36,032 nt of DNA. Origin: a virus. The notes beneath the pieces are model-generated. The model was not told the DNA's origin and did no database searches. It saw nothing but the letters and a program-made list of their open reading frames with translations. A program made the position numbers and the translations under genes. The stretch is taken from IMG/VR virus record IMGVR_UViG_3300030106_007211, positions 3,686 to 39,717 of that record, one strand, 5' to 3'. Within the stretch, counting starts at the first letter, position 1; the number at the start of each line of letters is the position of its first letter. Shown here piece after piece: positions 7,325 through 15,989 of the stretch.

Positions 7325-7355
7325 TTCGTCGCTTCTAATTATTATGGAGCACGAA
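7325..7355 (+). promoter_or_regulatory. mRNA hairpin that sequesters the Shine-Dalgarno of the 94-residue gene
   Basis: TTCGT (7325-7329) pairs with ACGAA (7351-7355), and GCTTC (7331-7335) pairs with GGAGC (7346-7350). This gives a ten-pair stem (one G-T pair) with a single bulged C at 7330 and a ten-base AT-only loop (7336-7345). The GGAG at 7346-7349 is the only Shine-Dalgarno for the ATG at 7360, so the stem would hide it. It begins two bases after the sigma-factor stop. No U-tract follows, which argues against a terminator. Confidence 0.55.
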
Positions 7356-7359
7356 TACC

Positions 7360-7644
7360 ATGAAAAAGACAGATAATTATCTTGATGAAGCAATCGAGAA
7401 CATTAGGAAAGATCGCGAGATCACAAAAGATCTGTTAAATGATTTAATTGTATACTTGAGCAAAGACGAAGCACGCCACACGGAAGTAGGCACCGTCGCA
7501 GCCAAGTATGTTGAAACACTCCAGCGTTCTAACGAGCAACTTGTTAAGCTTGTCACACTACTGGAGAAAAAGAAAAGCACATCGGTTGGTCTTACTGACG
7601 ACGATAAGTCAGAAATCTTTGACTTGCTCAACGGAGAAAACTGA
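7360..7644 (+). CDS. Hypothetical 94-residue helical protein
   Basis: I do not recognise a family with certainty. The sequence is almost entirely helical and charged. Residues 45-70 (VAAKYVETLQRSNEQLVKLV) have coiled-coil heptad character, and the C-terminus DDKSEIFDLLNGEN is acidic with hydrophobic residues. T4 gp33, the late-transcription co-activator that works with gp55, is a similarly small protein and also has a hydrophobic/acidic C-terminal clamp-binding tail. Position right after the sigma gene makes that analogy worth testing, but it is inference only. Translation is probably controlled by the hairpin over its Shine-Dalgarno. Five bases separate it from the baseplate-hub gene. Confidence 0.75.
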   Translation: MKKTDNYLDEAIENIRKDREITKDLLNDLIVYLSKDEARHTEVGTVAAKYVETLQRSNEQLVKLVTLLEKKKSTSVGLTDDDKSEIFDLLNGEN

Positions 7645-7649
7645 TATTA

Positions 7650-9152
7650 ATGTTTGAAACACACCAAGAAAGACAGGCTCGTGAAGAACGAGAAGAACAA
7701 GAGCGAGTATTGAATGAAAACATTCAGTACGCTGCTTTTTTTGATGCCTTGCAAGAGATTTTTGGCAACGCACAGGAGCTTGTCCCTGGAGATTTTGAAG
7801 ACACTGAAGTGCAAACAAGTAAGTTTAATAACATACTTGAAAATGGAAAATTAAAAAATCTTCAAAAGAAAATCGCTGCTCATCAAGGAAAGCCGTTAAT
7901 TGGCTTATATGCAATGATCATGCAGAAGAAAGAGGTAACTCAGGGTGATAATCCTCTACCAGCACCACATGGAGGTAAATCTGCTTGGGGACGAGCACTC
8001 GGTGCCCTTCGTGCTGCTCCAGGTGCCATAGTAGAAGGCAGCAGATCTCTCAACTCTGGTATTGTTGATCTTCTTTCAGGAGGACAAGAAAACTCTATTG
8101 ATAATCAACGCAGTGAGGCGTTGAACCTTTTAAATTTTCCTGAATATTATGTTTACATTTTTTCAAATATTGGTGACAATACTCCACCACCAACATTACT
8201 CGAAGAAAGAAACACGCCCCTTGACCCAGGACAAAGCCGTGGCAATAGAATTATCGGTAGAAACTTTACTAATTTAGAAGCTTATCAAGAGGCTATTGTA
8301 ACCTCAAAGGCGATGAGGGATGAGGAGGATATTGCCCCAGGATCAATTGTAAGAATATCGTATGAAAGTCCAGATACAAAAAGCAAAGTTATTATCAATG
8401 AAGTTGTTGAAAATGACCCACAATTTGTTGAGTTGGTTCTACGCTCACTTGGTGCCAAATCTGCTCTAACTGCTGAAACTGCCTGTGCCACTGATTCGAC
8501 TTTTCGTAACACACAACACCCAACTGGTGACCCAATTGGAACTTTGAGCGATGTATTAACTAAAACAAATATAGGTGGCAATAACACTATTGCTTATCCA
8601 TTTAAAGAAAATGCTGAGGTTAACTTAGTTGTAATTTTACACGGGACATCTCCTTATCCTCGTAACGCTGGTGGAAGAACCGGACAGGAAATTATTTTAA
8701 GTATAGTTAAAGAATTTGATATAACAAGCACAATGTTTTTAATACCAAGAGGTACTGATCTAGGTATTTTTCAATGGTCTGCTATTGAACAAGCGATAGA
8801 CGACCTTACCAATCAGGGAATAACAATTAGTAGTAAAAGGCTTGCTGCTTGGAGTAATGGTGCTTATGGCTTTGTTAATTCTATTGAGGGTGCAGGTCTT
8901 TCTTATTGGGATCGCGGAGTTTTCTTAGCAGATCCGACACCATCCCCAAGGAGTATTTGGGGAACTGACTTTACAAAAGTACCCAGCGGAGTTTATATGG
9001 AATATAATCCAGCGAATTGGGGCTCACAACAACTCCGTGATGATTTCCCAAGTATGGTTGAGAAAATTACATCAACTGGTGGTCAAGCAATATTAAAAGA
9101 AGAGAGTCATTCTGCTATTTTAAAGTCCATATTAAACAAACTAAATACTTAG
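7650..9152 (+). CDS. Baseplate hub-like protein fused to a C-terminal alpha/beta-hydrolase-like domain
   Basis: Two parts are visible. Residues 1-270 look structural: a charged helical N-terminus, then a segment near 228-265 (IAPGSIVRISYE...VVENDPQFVELV) resembling the OB-fold region of phage baseplate hub/gp5-type proteins. Residues 320-500 look like a serine hydrolase: VVILHGT (327-333) as the oxyanion strand, AAWSNGAYGF with nucleophile S402 in a G/A-x-S-x-G elbow, an Asp in FLADPT near 428, and ESHSAI with H487 as the catalytic His. The likely role is a virion-borne envelope enzyme (esterase, deacetylase or peptidase) acting during infection. T4 gp5 has a lysozyme domain in its hub; here a different enzyme would take that place. 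GGAG at 7635 serves the start. Confidence 0.65.
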   Translation: MFETHQERQAREEREEQERVLNENIQYAAFFDALQEIFGNAQELVPGDFEDTEVQTSKFNNILENGKLKNLQKKIAAHQGKPLIGLYAMIMQKKEVTQGDNPLPAPHGGKSAWGRALGALRAAPGAIVEGSRSLNSGIVDLLSGGQENSIDNQRSEALNLLNFPEYYVYIFSNIGDNTPPPTLLEERNTPLDPGQSRGNRIIGRNFTNLEAYQEAIVTSKAMRDEEDIAPGSIVRISYESPDTKSKVIINEVVENDPQFVELVLRSLGAKSALTAETACATDSTFRNTQHPTGDPIGTLSDVLTKTNIGGNNTIAYPFKENAEVNLVVILHGTSPYPRNAGGRTGQEIILSIVKEFDITSTMFLIPRGTDLGIFQWSAIEQAIDDLTNQGITISSKRLAAWSNGAYGFVNSIEGAGLSYWDRGVFLADPTPSPRSIWGTDFTKVPSGVYMEYNPANWGSQQLRDDFPSMVEKITSTGGQAILKEESHSAILKSILNKLNT

Positions 9153-9171
9153 TGTATTAGAGAAATATCTT

Positions 9172-9996
9172 ATGTCACAATTACCTTGTCCACAAAATAA
9201 TCCAACAGAGGGATCCCCAACAACAATAGACGATATCTGTGAAGACCCCTCTTTTTTAGATGCCGGAGGTCCAGGCGGTGCAGCGGGAGGTGTCTATCAA
9301 AATATTCCTGACGGTGAGGTTATACAAAATGTACAAGACACTTATGTCGGTGGCGACATAACTGGTACTATTTCTGAATTTGTTGTTTTTAATGGTAAAA
9401 TAATACCAAAAGAAATTGCAGTGTACTTAAGACCTATGATTCAAGCAGCCGCTGCTGAAGGTGTAACACTTCAAGTAACAAGTGGTTTCCGAACATATGC
9501 AGAGCAAGAAAAACTAAAAAGGGACGATCCTCACAATGCAGCCTACGCAGGATACTCTCCACATCAAAGGGGATTTGCTGTTGATATGAATACACGAGGT
9601 CCAGGTCAGTATGAATGGCTGGTTAAAAACGCTTATCGCTATGGTTTTGTTCGGACTGTTACTCGCGAACGATGGCACTGGGAATATCGAGGAAATTGGC
9701 CAGGACAAGAAAAACCAGTCTGGGCTTCATCTGAATATAGATGGTATCCAGCATCTCAATTTTCTATCGTTAAGAGAAATCACCGTTGTGGCGTAGCCGA
9801 TGCTAATGGAGGTTCTAAAAATATGTCCGAAAGCACTCGCTGGGGTGGGAATCTTGGCAACCGTCATCCAGATCGCAAGCAACTAGGATATGCCAATACT
9901 TGGGTTGGTTTGGATGGAGAACATTTACCCGACAAATTTGATCGAGAAGATCCCGGTTGGGACCAAAGAGGTCCGGCACCATTACCACCAACATAA
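9172..9996 (+). CDS. VanY-type D-alanyl-D-alanine carboxypeptidase (peptidase M15) in the baseplate module
   Basis: The zinc peptidase core is complete. VTSGFRTYAEQ is at residues 102-112. SPHQRGFAVDMN at 129-140 gives zinc ligands H131 and D138, and ERWHWEY at 166-172 gives catalytic E166 and zinc ligand H169. This is the M15B/VanY pattern, which cuts the peptide stems of peptidoglycan. The first 70 residues are Gly/Pro-rich without a signal peptide, and the last 85 residues are an unassigned Trp/Arg-rich extension. It lies between the hub-like hydrolase and the spike-like protein, so it is more likely a virion-associated wall-penetration enzyme than a lysis endolysin, although an endolysin cannot be excluded. 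The Shine-Dalgarno is weak (AGAGA). Confidence 0.85.
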   Translation: MSQLPCPQNNPTEGSPTTIDDICEDPSFLDAGGPGGAAGGVYQNIPDGEVIQNVQDTYVGGDITGTISEFVVFNGKIIPKEIAVYLRPMIQAAAAEGVTLQVTSGFRTYAEQEKLKRDDPHNAAYAGYSPHQRGFAVDMNTRGPGQYEWLVKNAYRYGFVRTVTRERWHWEYRGNWPGQEKPVWASSEYRWYPASQFSIVKRNHRCGVADANGGSKNMSESTRWGGNLGNRHPDRKQLGYANTWVGLDGEHLPDKFDREDPGWDQRGPAPLPPT

Positions 9997-10008
9997 CTTT
10001 AATAAGAA

Positions 10009-10019
10009 CTACTTACATA
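10009..10019 (+). promoter_or_regulatory. Candidate late-promoter motif CTACTTACATA
   Basis: This 11-base motif lies two bases before the ATG of the spike-like gene and differs by one base from the one at 35984-35994. The gene has no clear Shine-Dalgarno, so a transcript starting at or near the ATG is conceivable. Weak evidence from repetition only. Confidence 0.25.
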
Positions 10020-10020
10020 T

Positions 10021-10947
10021 ATGGCGAGAACTTTAGAATCAACACAGACACCAAACTTCGCACCAGCAGTTGATAACCAAGGATTAGATCCTGTTTCAAG
10101 TGCCGTGATTAACTCTTCCAACACGCAAGAAATATTGAGAGTTTCTGGGCTAAACAATGAGAGGATGTTAGAAAGAGTCCCAAAATATATTAGGGCTGGA
10201 TGTGAAAAAGTTGTACAACGAGGTAATTCTTTCATTGTTCTTGGGCGTGACAGACCTGGGGCAAGAGACAGGGGATATGGCGGAAGAGGGCATACTGGTG
10301 CTTCTGCTATAGATATAGTTGCTGGCAGATCTTTAGATCCAAACCAAGATGGGCTAAATTACGATCCAAATATGAGATCAGATTCAGCAAGAATTTATAT
10401 TAGTCAAAAGACGGATATGGATTCAAATTTTAATACTCCTGGTGTTTCTGTTGGTAAATCTGGAATTGGTCTTAAAGCAGATGCTATAAGAATTATTGGG
10501 CGTGAAAGTATCATGCTGGTTACCAGAACAGAGGACACAAATTCAAGAAATGGAACTGCTGGATATGGTGGCATACAACTAGTCGCAAATAATGATGCTA
10601 CAACGCTTCAGCCAATGGTGAAGGGTGATAATTTAGTTCAGATGATTCAAGAATTAGACGACAGACTGAAAGAAATAAGCACACAACTTTTAAATCATAT
10701 AAAAGATCAAAATTCATTTAATTTAGAAGTTATGAAACATACGCATCTTGGTTCTGGAACTCGTGGTCCTATTACAACATTTGTTTCTCCAACACTTGTA
10801 CCTCCTGGTGTTCAGAGTACCTTGAATACAATGGAAGCCATTATTGATAATTTAAAACAAAGAATAAACTTAGAACTTTTTGAATACAAATACCTATCAG
10901 GTGTGACTCAAAGCGCAATTAATAGTAAATATAACAAGGTTAACTAA
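10021..10947 (+). CDS. Baseplate central spike-like protein (gp5 C-terminal/GpV-type)
   Basis: The 308-residue protein has a Gly/Arg-rich block, GRDRPGARDRGYGGRGHTG (residues 75-93), then a beta-repeat region at about 140-195 (GVSVGKSGIGLKADAIRIIG) that resembles the short beta-strand repeats of phage needle and VgrG-like spikes. KHTHLGSGTRG (240-250) contains an HxH motif; in P2 GpV-type spikes such a motif binds a metal near the tip. A Pro-rich segment follows, and the last 60 residues are helical. It follows the two envelope-degrading enzymes, as expected for a cell-puncturing device. The assignment rests on pattern only. There is no recognisable Shine-Dalgarno before ATG 10021. The stop overlaps the next start by one base. 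Confidence 0.55.
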   Translation: MARTLESTQTPNFAPAVDNQGLDPVSSAVINSSNTQEILRVSGLNNERMLERVPKYIRAGCEKVVQRGNSFIVLGRDRPGARDRGYGGRGHTGASAIDIVAGRSLDPNQDGLNYDPNMRSDSARIYISQKTDMDSNFNTPGVSVGKSGIGLKADAIRIIGRESIMLVTRTEDTNSRNGTAGYGGIQLVANNDATTLQPMVKGDNLVQMIQELDDRLKEISTQLLNHIKDQNSFNLEVMKHTHLGSGTRGPITTFVSPTLVPPGVQSTLNTMEAIIDNLKQRINLELFEYKYLSGVTQSAINSKYNKVN

Positions 10948-13900
10948 TGCCAGACATTGAAAAATGGAAATATCTCGACGCTTGTTCGCCGTTTATTGAG
11001 GACGATAAATATTATATTGTCATTGACAGCGAATATACAACCCCAGGAGATGACCCAGAGACTAGATATGCTGAAGCGCAGCGTTTTGGTGTTTCAAAAT
11101 TATTAGAGTTTTATGGTAAAGATACTTCGGTATTAGATGATACAACAGGGATTATAACAGCTTCAAGCTTTGAAGATAAGTATGTGACAGCATCGGAAGA
11201 AAATCTTGTTCCAATGAAGGTTTTAATTTCTGTCTTAAAAGAAGACTTTGATTTAGTTGATGATGACCCAACAACATGCAGTATTGATATTCCAGAGAAT
11301 AAAGTTGTAATAGAATACCCTGTGAATGAAATTGCTAAAAAAATAGATTTAGTGGTCTCAGGTATGGCTACAACATTACTTGATGCTTTAAATTCTCAAT
11401 ATTTCATATCAAATATTTATATTGAAAAAGAAATGGCTCGTTTGTCTCAAGCCAGAACATTGTTACAAAATTATTTTAATTTAAATAATATCGAGCCATT
11501 TAAGCTTCAAAATCCAGATTGTTCAATACCTTCAGAGCAGGAAAAAACTTTAACCCTAGGTTTTGATACGGACTATAAACTACGATATCTTTTAATTGAT
11601 AATCAACAACACACCATTGGGTATAATTGTCTTTTAGAGCAATCTGTTTTTTCACACATTACCACAACATATTACTTGACTCGTTTAGATGATATGATAT
11701 TGGATTTAAAAGATAGAGTTTGTGATGAATTTAATTGGATCAACTTTTATAAAATTCACACATTACCAATTCCTATAATAGAAGCAAAAGAACATTTCAC
11801 AGATGGTGTAAATCATTATGATGAGAATGGCAATTACACCACAGAGCCCACTCCACCTGTTGGGGATATTGAATCTTCTACAAACGAACTGGACCCTCTT
11901 CTTGGAGAACTTATCAACAAATTAGGTAAGACAGATGAAGAGTTATCAGCAGAAAACCAAAAATTAAATGACCCAATTGTACGAACTGTAAAGGCGGAAA
12001 ATGCCAAAATCGAGCGTGATTATGTTGGTGCTGAAGAAACCTCTCCTGCTGCAATTGAACAAAAATTAGATGAACTAAACGAGATTTCATCTCCTGTTTC
12101 ACCAAATACAGAAGAAGATGGTAGTGATCTTTTAACCCCACAGCAACTTTTAGAAAATAATAATCAAAAAAATTCGTTATTCAAAAAATTAAATTTTACT
12201 TTTAATGTGCTTGGCACAACGAACATTGGACTTATGTCACAGCAGGTCATACCAACAATGATAAATTGTTTAATAAATGAATATGGTTTAGAAATGTGGG
12301 AAGATCCAGATCTACAAACTGCTTTCAATCTGCAAGATTGCCAGCTTGATAAAACCACAATACAAGAAAAGTTTGGTTCATTTAGCACAACAACTGCTGG
12401 AATAGTTCCTCAGATATTTAATATTCCACCATATTTTCCTAACAATAAAGATTATTTAGCCGTAGCAATGGACCAATTGCGAGCAAATTTAGCTAATTTA
12501 CTTTTACAAACAACTATATCTACAATTGTTGAGACATTTCAAAATTATATTGATAACGTGTATTCAAACCCTTGTCAAGTGGTGACTGGACCTGATCCAC
12601 AATTTAGAAATTGGCTATCACAGACAGTTGGAATTGATTTACCAAATATTGACAACCCAGAAACTTTCGCCTCGTTGATGATTATTAATGGAGGAAAAGG
12701 TTTTTCTGGGATTTTAAGTAATATACTATCTAAAACTAATTCTCCATCACGCTTAGAAGCAGCAGGTTTTGAGTTATCAGACTTACCCACTCCTGGCAGT
12801 TTGCCAATATACATAAATGATTTTGGCGCAGTTAGACAAAAATATTTACCACAGCAACATGTGGTAACAGTTACAAATGAAATTCTAAAAGGTCTTGATG
12901 AAATTTCTAGCATTTTAATGCCAAGGGAGCTTGCTTTGTTATTGGCTGGTAGAGGTGATAAAAATACAAACAATTTAGCTACAACAATATTAACCAGAAA
13001 TGCCTCTAAAGATAATCTAATTTTTAGAAATAGAGAAGATGTAATTGATGTTCTTCAAGCACTTGGTAGAATGATTAGTCCTAAATTACTCATGGAGCCG
13101 GTTTTAATCTCGACTGCTCCTGACAATGTTGAGAGACTTACAGTTGGAGATAGTGTTGATTTGTTACGAAAACAGATATTAAAAAGACAAGATCCTTTAA
13201 TACCTGATGCCGAAATAGAACAAATTATACAAGAAACAAGACAAAAAGCAAAAGACAAAATTTTAAAAGCAGTTGATTTATTTAACAAATATAATGGAGG
13301 TGAACTATTACCATCATTTCCTGACCTATTTGGAAGCGGCGGGCTTATAAAAAATATCCCCCCAGTTGTAAAAGAGGTATCAGAAAAAACCTCTGAGGCA
13401 GTAGTTGATCCGATTATAGAAACTTTTTATAGTGATGTTGCGCCCACCGTTGGAACAGGTTCATATATCAATTGGTGGAATCAATCGCTTGGTCAAATAG
13501 GTTATCTTTATAATTTACCATCATTAATTTTTGATTCATTTTCGCTCGAGGCAAAAAATGATGAATATTTACTTGGTTATACGCCAGCAACAACTCAAAG
13601 AACAGAAACACCTGGAAAAACTTTAATTGGCACAACACCTGGATATAACTTTGGAAGGAACTTTAACGTAGACAACAAGGGTCTTGATGATGATGATGCA
13701 GCAATTGTATTTGCTCAAATCAAAGAAGCATTTGGTGTTACAGATTCATTAGAGAACTGGTATTATGGTAATATCGCTTCTTACATTGAAGATTTTGATA
13801 CAGGCGGGGGAATTATCGTCGCGACAGAGGAAATACTCGATCCGTTTGATGAAAATATTTTATATGAGTTAGAAGTAGATAGAACTGATAAATCTAATAA

Positions 13901-15560
13901 AATTGCAACAATTCGCCGCTATACATTAGATTCAACGCAGCAAACTAACGCACGTCCACCAGGCTACTCTGATGATATTGTCACCTTAAGTTTAAGAAGT
14001 AATTTGAGTTATCAACAAATAGATTACAAATCAAATGTATACAAAATCGGCACTACGCTTTCCTCTTTGGGAGATAAAAGCACAACTGGTGAGCTTGGAA
14101 CAAGATCATTTAATTCTGGATTTGACATTGACAATCTACAAGATCTTGATTTTAATAATTTAAAATCATCAAATTTAGGTGGTTTAGGTGGTGTTGGTCT
14201 ATTTGGATCAAAAATTAATTCTACCTCTGTAAATTCAAGTATTATTACACAATTTGTAGAATATATTAAAGGACAAAAATATTCTTCTGCTACAAAAGAT
14301 AGTAACACTAATATTGTATCGTCAGACTTTAATGTTTTAAATTTATCATTAGATAATGATATCTTTGACGTTAAGGGATTAAAAGCAGATGCAGTAAACA
14401 CAATGAACTTTTTATTAAATGGATCATTGACTGGTGAATATTGTGACTCTTTAAGTGAGATTAGAAGAAATACATTAAATACAAGTTTGCGACTGCTTGT
14501 ACGAGCATACATCATAGAACAGGCATTAATCAGTATCCAAGTATTTAATGGTTTTGATCTTGCCTTTATGGACAATCAAATTTTTGCCAACTCAGTATAC
14601 AGCCTTCTCAAAAAAGAAATATCGAAATATCAAGAATCATTTGACACACTTGAATCTTCATTACTTATTGATATCAAGGAAGCTGCTTTAAAATACTACG
14701 AAATAATGAATCTATCTGGACAGAGTGAAGAAACACCAAGCAGCGGCAAAGATGCTGTAAGACAAATGATTTTGGACGAGGCAAAAGTATTAAAAGAACC
14801 AATCACTCTCGCATTGAATTTAGACTCAAGCACTGACACTTGGAATGAATTCTTGACTAAAGTAATCTTTGGTGAGTATCAAAACTCTACCTATGGAGTT
14901 TATGTGGGCACCGACCTCGTCTCCTTTCCATATCTGAACCCAGTCGGCACTGAAACAAGCTTTACACAGCGAACTGATACTATCATGCAGTATGGAGGTT
15001 CTACATATATTTTTGTTAGAGACCGTAAAGTAAATGATGACGGATCTCGTACATACTCTTACAGCTTAGTTTATATTGAAAAACAAAGTATTTTGTCACA
15101 AATAGATAACTGGACATCTGATTATATTATCTATGATGAGGATACCGTGCGCCGCGATTCCGTCGCCGGAGATGAGCCCACGCCCACTGGCTGGGAGGGC
15201 ACAACAATATTATCAGTTGAATGTACCCGAGAGGATACAGCAGATGATGAAGACGAAGTTTATGACAGCTTGGCAAAACTAATGTTTGAGACAGATGAAT
15301 ATAAAAAAGTGTTTAACGATATTTCTCCGGTTAAGGTTTTTATTTCTTGTTTGTCTCTGTATCAAGCCTCGGCGTTATCTGACCCGGCAACCTTTAGTTA
15401 TTTTGGTGGATCCTCTGGAGAAATACCATATATCGGTGCTGACTTAAATGATTTTATGGCAAAAACAAAACTTACAATATTACAATTATTTGCTTCATCT
15501 ATTTATGGTGGAGGAAAAATAGATTATCAAGATCCGTTTTTACAAAAAGCACAACCTTGA
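10947..15560 (+). CDS. Large virion/baseplate protein of unknown function (1537 residues)
   Basis: I do not recognise a family. The protein has no signal peptide. It has a charged, probably disordered linker at about residues 290-415 (Glu/Asn/Pro-rich), a more hydrophobic helical middle (420-880), and a C-terminal part rich in Asp, Ser and Tyr with short beta-like strands. Cysteines are few. The gene is AT-rich for most of its length (one hand-counted line, 12481-12540, has 16 G+C of 60), but codons 1399-1418 are strikingly GC-rich. It is flanked by the spike-like protein and gp25, so a baseplate role such as a hub, wedge connector or gp53-like part is plausible. The start overlaps the previous stop (TAATG). 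Confidence 0.8.
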   Translation: MPDIEKWKYLDACSPFIEDDKYYIVIDSEYTTPGDDPETRYAEAQRFGVSKLLEFYGKDTSVLDDTTGIITASSFEDKYVTASEENLVPMKVLISVLKEDFDLVDDDPTTCSIDIPENKVVIEYPVNEIAKKIDLVVSGMATTLLDALNSQYFISNIYIEKEMARLSQARTLLQNYFNLNNIEPFKLQNPDCSIPSEQEKTLTLGFDTDYKLRYLLIDNQQHTIGYNCLLEQSVFSHITTTYYLTRLDDMILDLKDRVCDEFNWINFYKIHTLPIPIIEAKEHFTDGVNHYDENGNYTTEPTPPVGDIESSTNELDPLLGELINKLGKTDEELSAENQKLNDPIVRTVKAENAKIERDYVGAEETSPAAIEQKLDELNEISSPVSPNTEEDGSDLLTPQQLLENNNQKNSLFKKLNFTFNVLGTTNIGLMSQQVIPTMINCLINEYGLEMWEDPDLQTAFNLQDCQLDKTTIQEKFGSFSTTTAGIVPQIFNIPPYFPNNKDYLAVAMDQLRANLANLLLQTTISTIVETFQNYIDNVYSNPCQVVTGPDPQFRNWLSQTVGIDLPNIDNPETFASLMIINGGKGFSGILSNILSKTNSPSRLEAAGFELSDLPTPGSLPIYINDFGAVRQKYLPQQHVVTVTNEILKGLDEISSILMPRELALLLAGRGDKNTNNLATTILTRNASKDNLIFRNREDVIDVLQALGRMISPKLLMEPVLISTAPDNVERLTVGDSVDLLRKQILKRQDPLIPDAEIEQIIQETRQKAKDKILKAVDLFNKYNGGELLPSFPDLFGSGGLIKNIPPVVKEVSEKTSEAVVDPIIETFYSDVAPTVGTGSYINWWNQSLGQIGYLYNLPSLIFDSFSLEAKNDEYLLGYTPATTQRTETPGKTLIGTTPGYNFGRNFNVDNKGLDDDDAAIVFAQIKEAFGVTDSLENWYYGNIASYIEDFDTGGGIIVATEEILDPFDENILYELEVDRTDKSNKIATIRRYTLDSTQQTNARPPGYSDDIVTLSLRSNLSYQQIDYKSNVYKIGTTLSSLGDKSTTGELGTRSFNSGFDIDNLQDLDFNNLKSSNLGGLGGVGLFGSKINSTSVNSSIITQFVEYIKGQKYSSATKDSNTNIVSSDFNVLNLSLDNDIFDVKGLKADAVNTMNFLLNGSLTGEYCDSLSEIRRNTLNTSLRLLVRAYIIEQALISIQVFNGFDLAFMDNQIFANSVYSLLKKEISKYQESFDTLESSLLIDIKEAALKYYEIMNLSGQSEETPSSGKDAVRQMILDEAKVLKEPITLALNLDSSTDTWNEFLTKVIFGEYQNSTYGVYVGTDLVSFPYLNPVGTETSFTQRTDTIMQYGGSTYIFVRDRKVNDDGSRTYSYSLVYIEKQSILSQIDNWTSDYIIYDEDTVRRDSVAGDEPTPTGWEGTTILSVECTREDTADDEDEVYDSLAKLMFETDEYKKVFNDISPVKVFISCLSLYQASALSDPATFSYFGGSSGEIPYIGADLNDFMAKTKLTILQLFASSIYGGGKIDYQDPFLQKAQP

Positions 15561-15562
15561 TA

Positions 15563-15573
15563 CTATTTATAAG
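15563..15573 (+). promoter_or_regulatory. Candidate late-promoter motif CTATTTATAAG
   Basis: This sits just after the stop of the 1537-residue gene and before the gp25 Shine-Dalgarno (AAGAGGAG, 15571-15578). It resembles the CTAYTTACATA motif seen before two other virion genes. Its overlap with the Shine-Dalgarno is a point against it. Confidence 0.22.
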
Positions 15574-15587
15574 AGGAGTAATATTGA

Positions 15588-15989
15588 GTGCCCGGTTTAT
15601 CACCAAAACTACCATTATCCATAGATGAAGTTGATGGATTTGCTACCACTAAAAATTTTCAACAGGTAGCAAGACAAAATCTTAAAATGATTGTTCTGAC
15701 CAACCCTGGCGAGAGAGTTATGATTCCGGGCTTTGGAGTTGGTCTTAGAACTTACATCTTTGAAAATGCAAGTAACTCTCTTTTTGAAACCATTAGACAG
15801 AAAATAAGAGAACAGGTGGCACTTTATGCTCCATATGTTTCTATAAGATCGATTCAGTTCTCACAAGAAAAAACAGACTTCAATTTTGTTGAACTTGATC
15901 CGTCCAGTGAATCAAACTTTGTAGGCATTACAATTAACTACTCTATTCCAAAAGCATTTATTTCTGATACTTTAGTGTTGGAAATTTAG
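15588..15989 (+). CDS. 25: Baseplate wedge protein gp25
   Basis: The 133-residue protein has the length of T4 gp25 (132) and the family pattern: a conserved N-terminal stretch leading to NFQQVARQNLKMIVLTNPGER (near residues 21-41), PGFGVGLRTYIFE, then a helix FETIRQKIREQVALYAPYV and strands typical of the gp25/lysozyme-like sheath-initiator fold shared with P2 GpW and type VI TssE. It caps the baseplate wedge where sheath assembly starts. The start is GTG at 15588, preceded by AAGAGGAG nine bases upstream; the frame has a TGA codon directly before it, so no earlier start is possible. Adjacency to gp6 is the conserved wedge order. Confidence 0.93.
   Translation: MPGLSPKLPLSIDEVDGFATTKNFQQVARQNLKMIVLTNPGERVMIPGFGVGLRTYIFENASNSLFETIRQKIREQVALYAPYVSIRSIQFSQEKTDFNFVELDPSSESNFVGITINYSIPKAFISDTLVLEI

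Noticed and set aside
7325-7355. Terminator after the sigma-factor gene
   Set aside because: The hairpin is strong, but it is followed by TACCATG rather than a U-run, and the stem contains the next gene's Shine-Dalgarno, so a translational control element is more likely.
14024-14575. 183-residue open frame on the minus strand
   Set aside because: It lies wholly inside the 1537-residue + strand gene, has no Shine-Dalgarno or neighbours on its strand, and its Ser/Leu/Phe-rich product looks like an antisense shadow of an AT-rich gene.
10947-15560. Tape-measure protein
   Set aside because: The size would fit, but there are no long transmembrane-like or continuous coiled-coil repeats, and the position between the spike-like gene and gp25 fits a baseplate part better.
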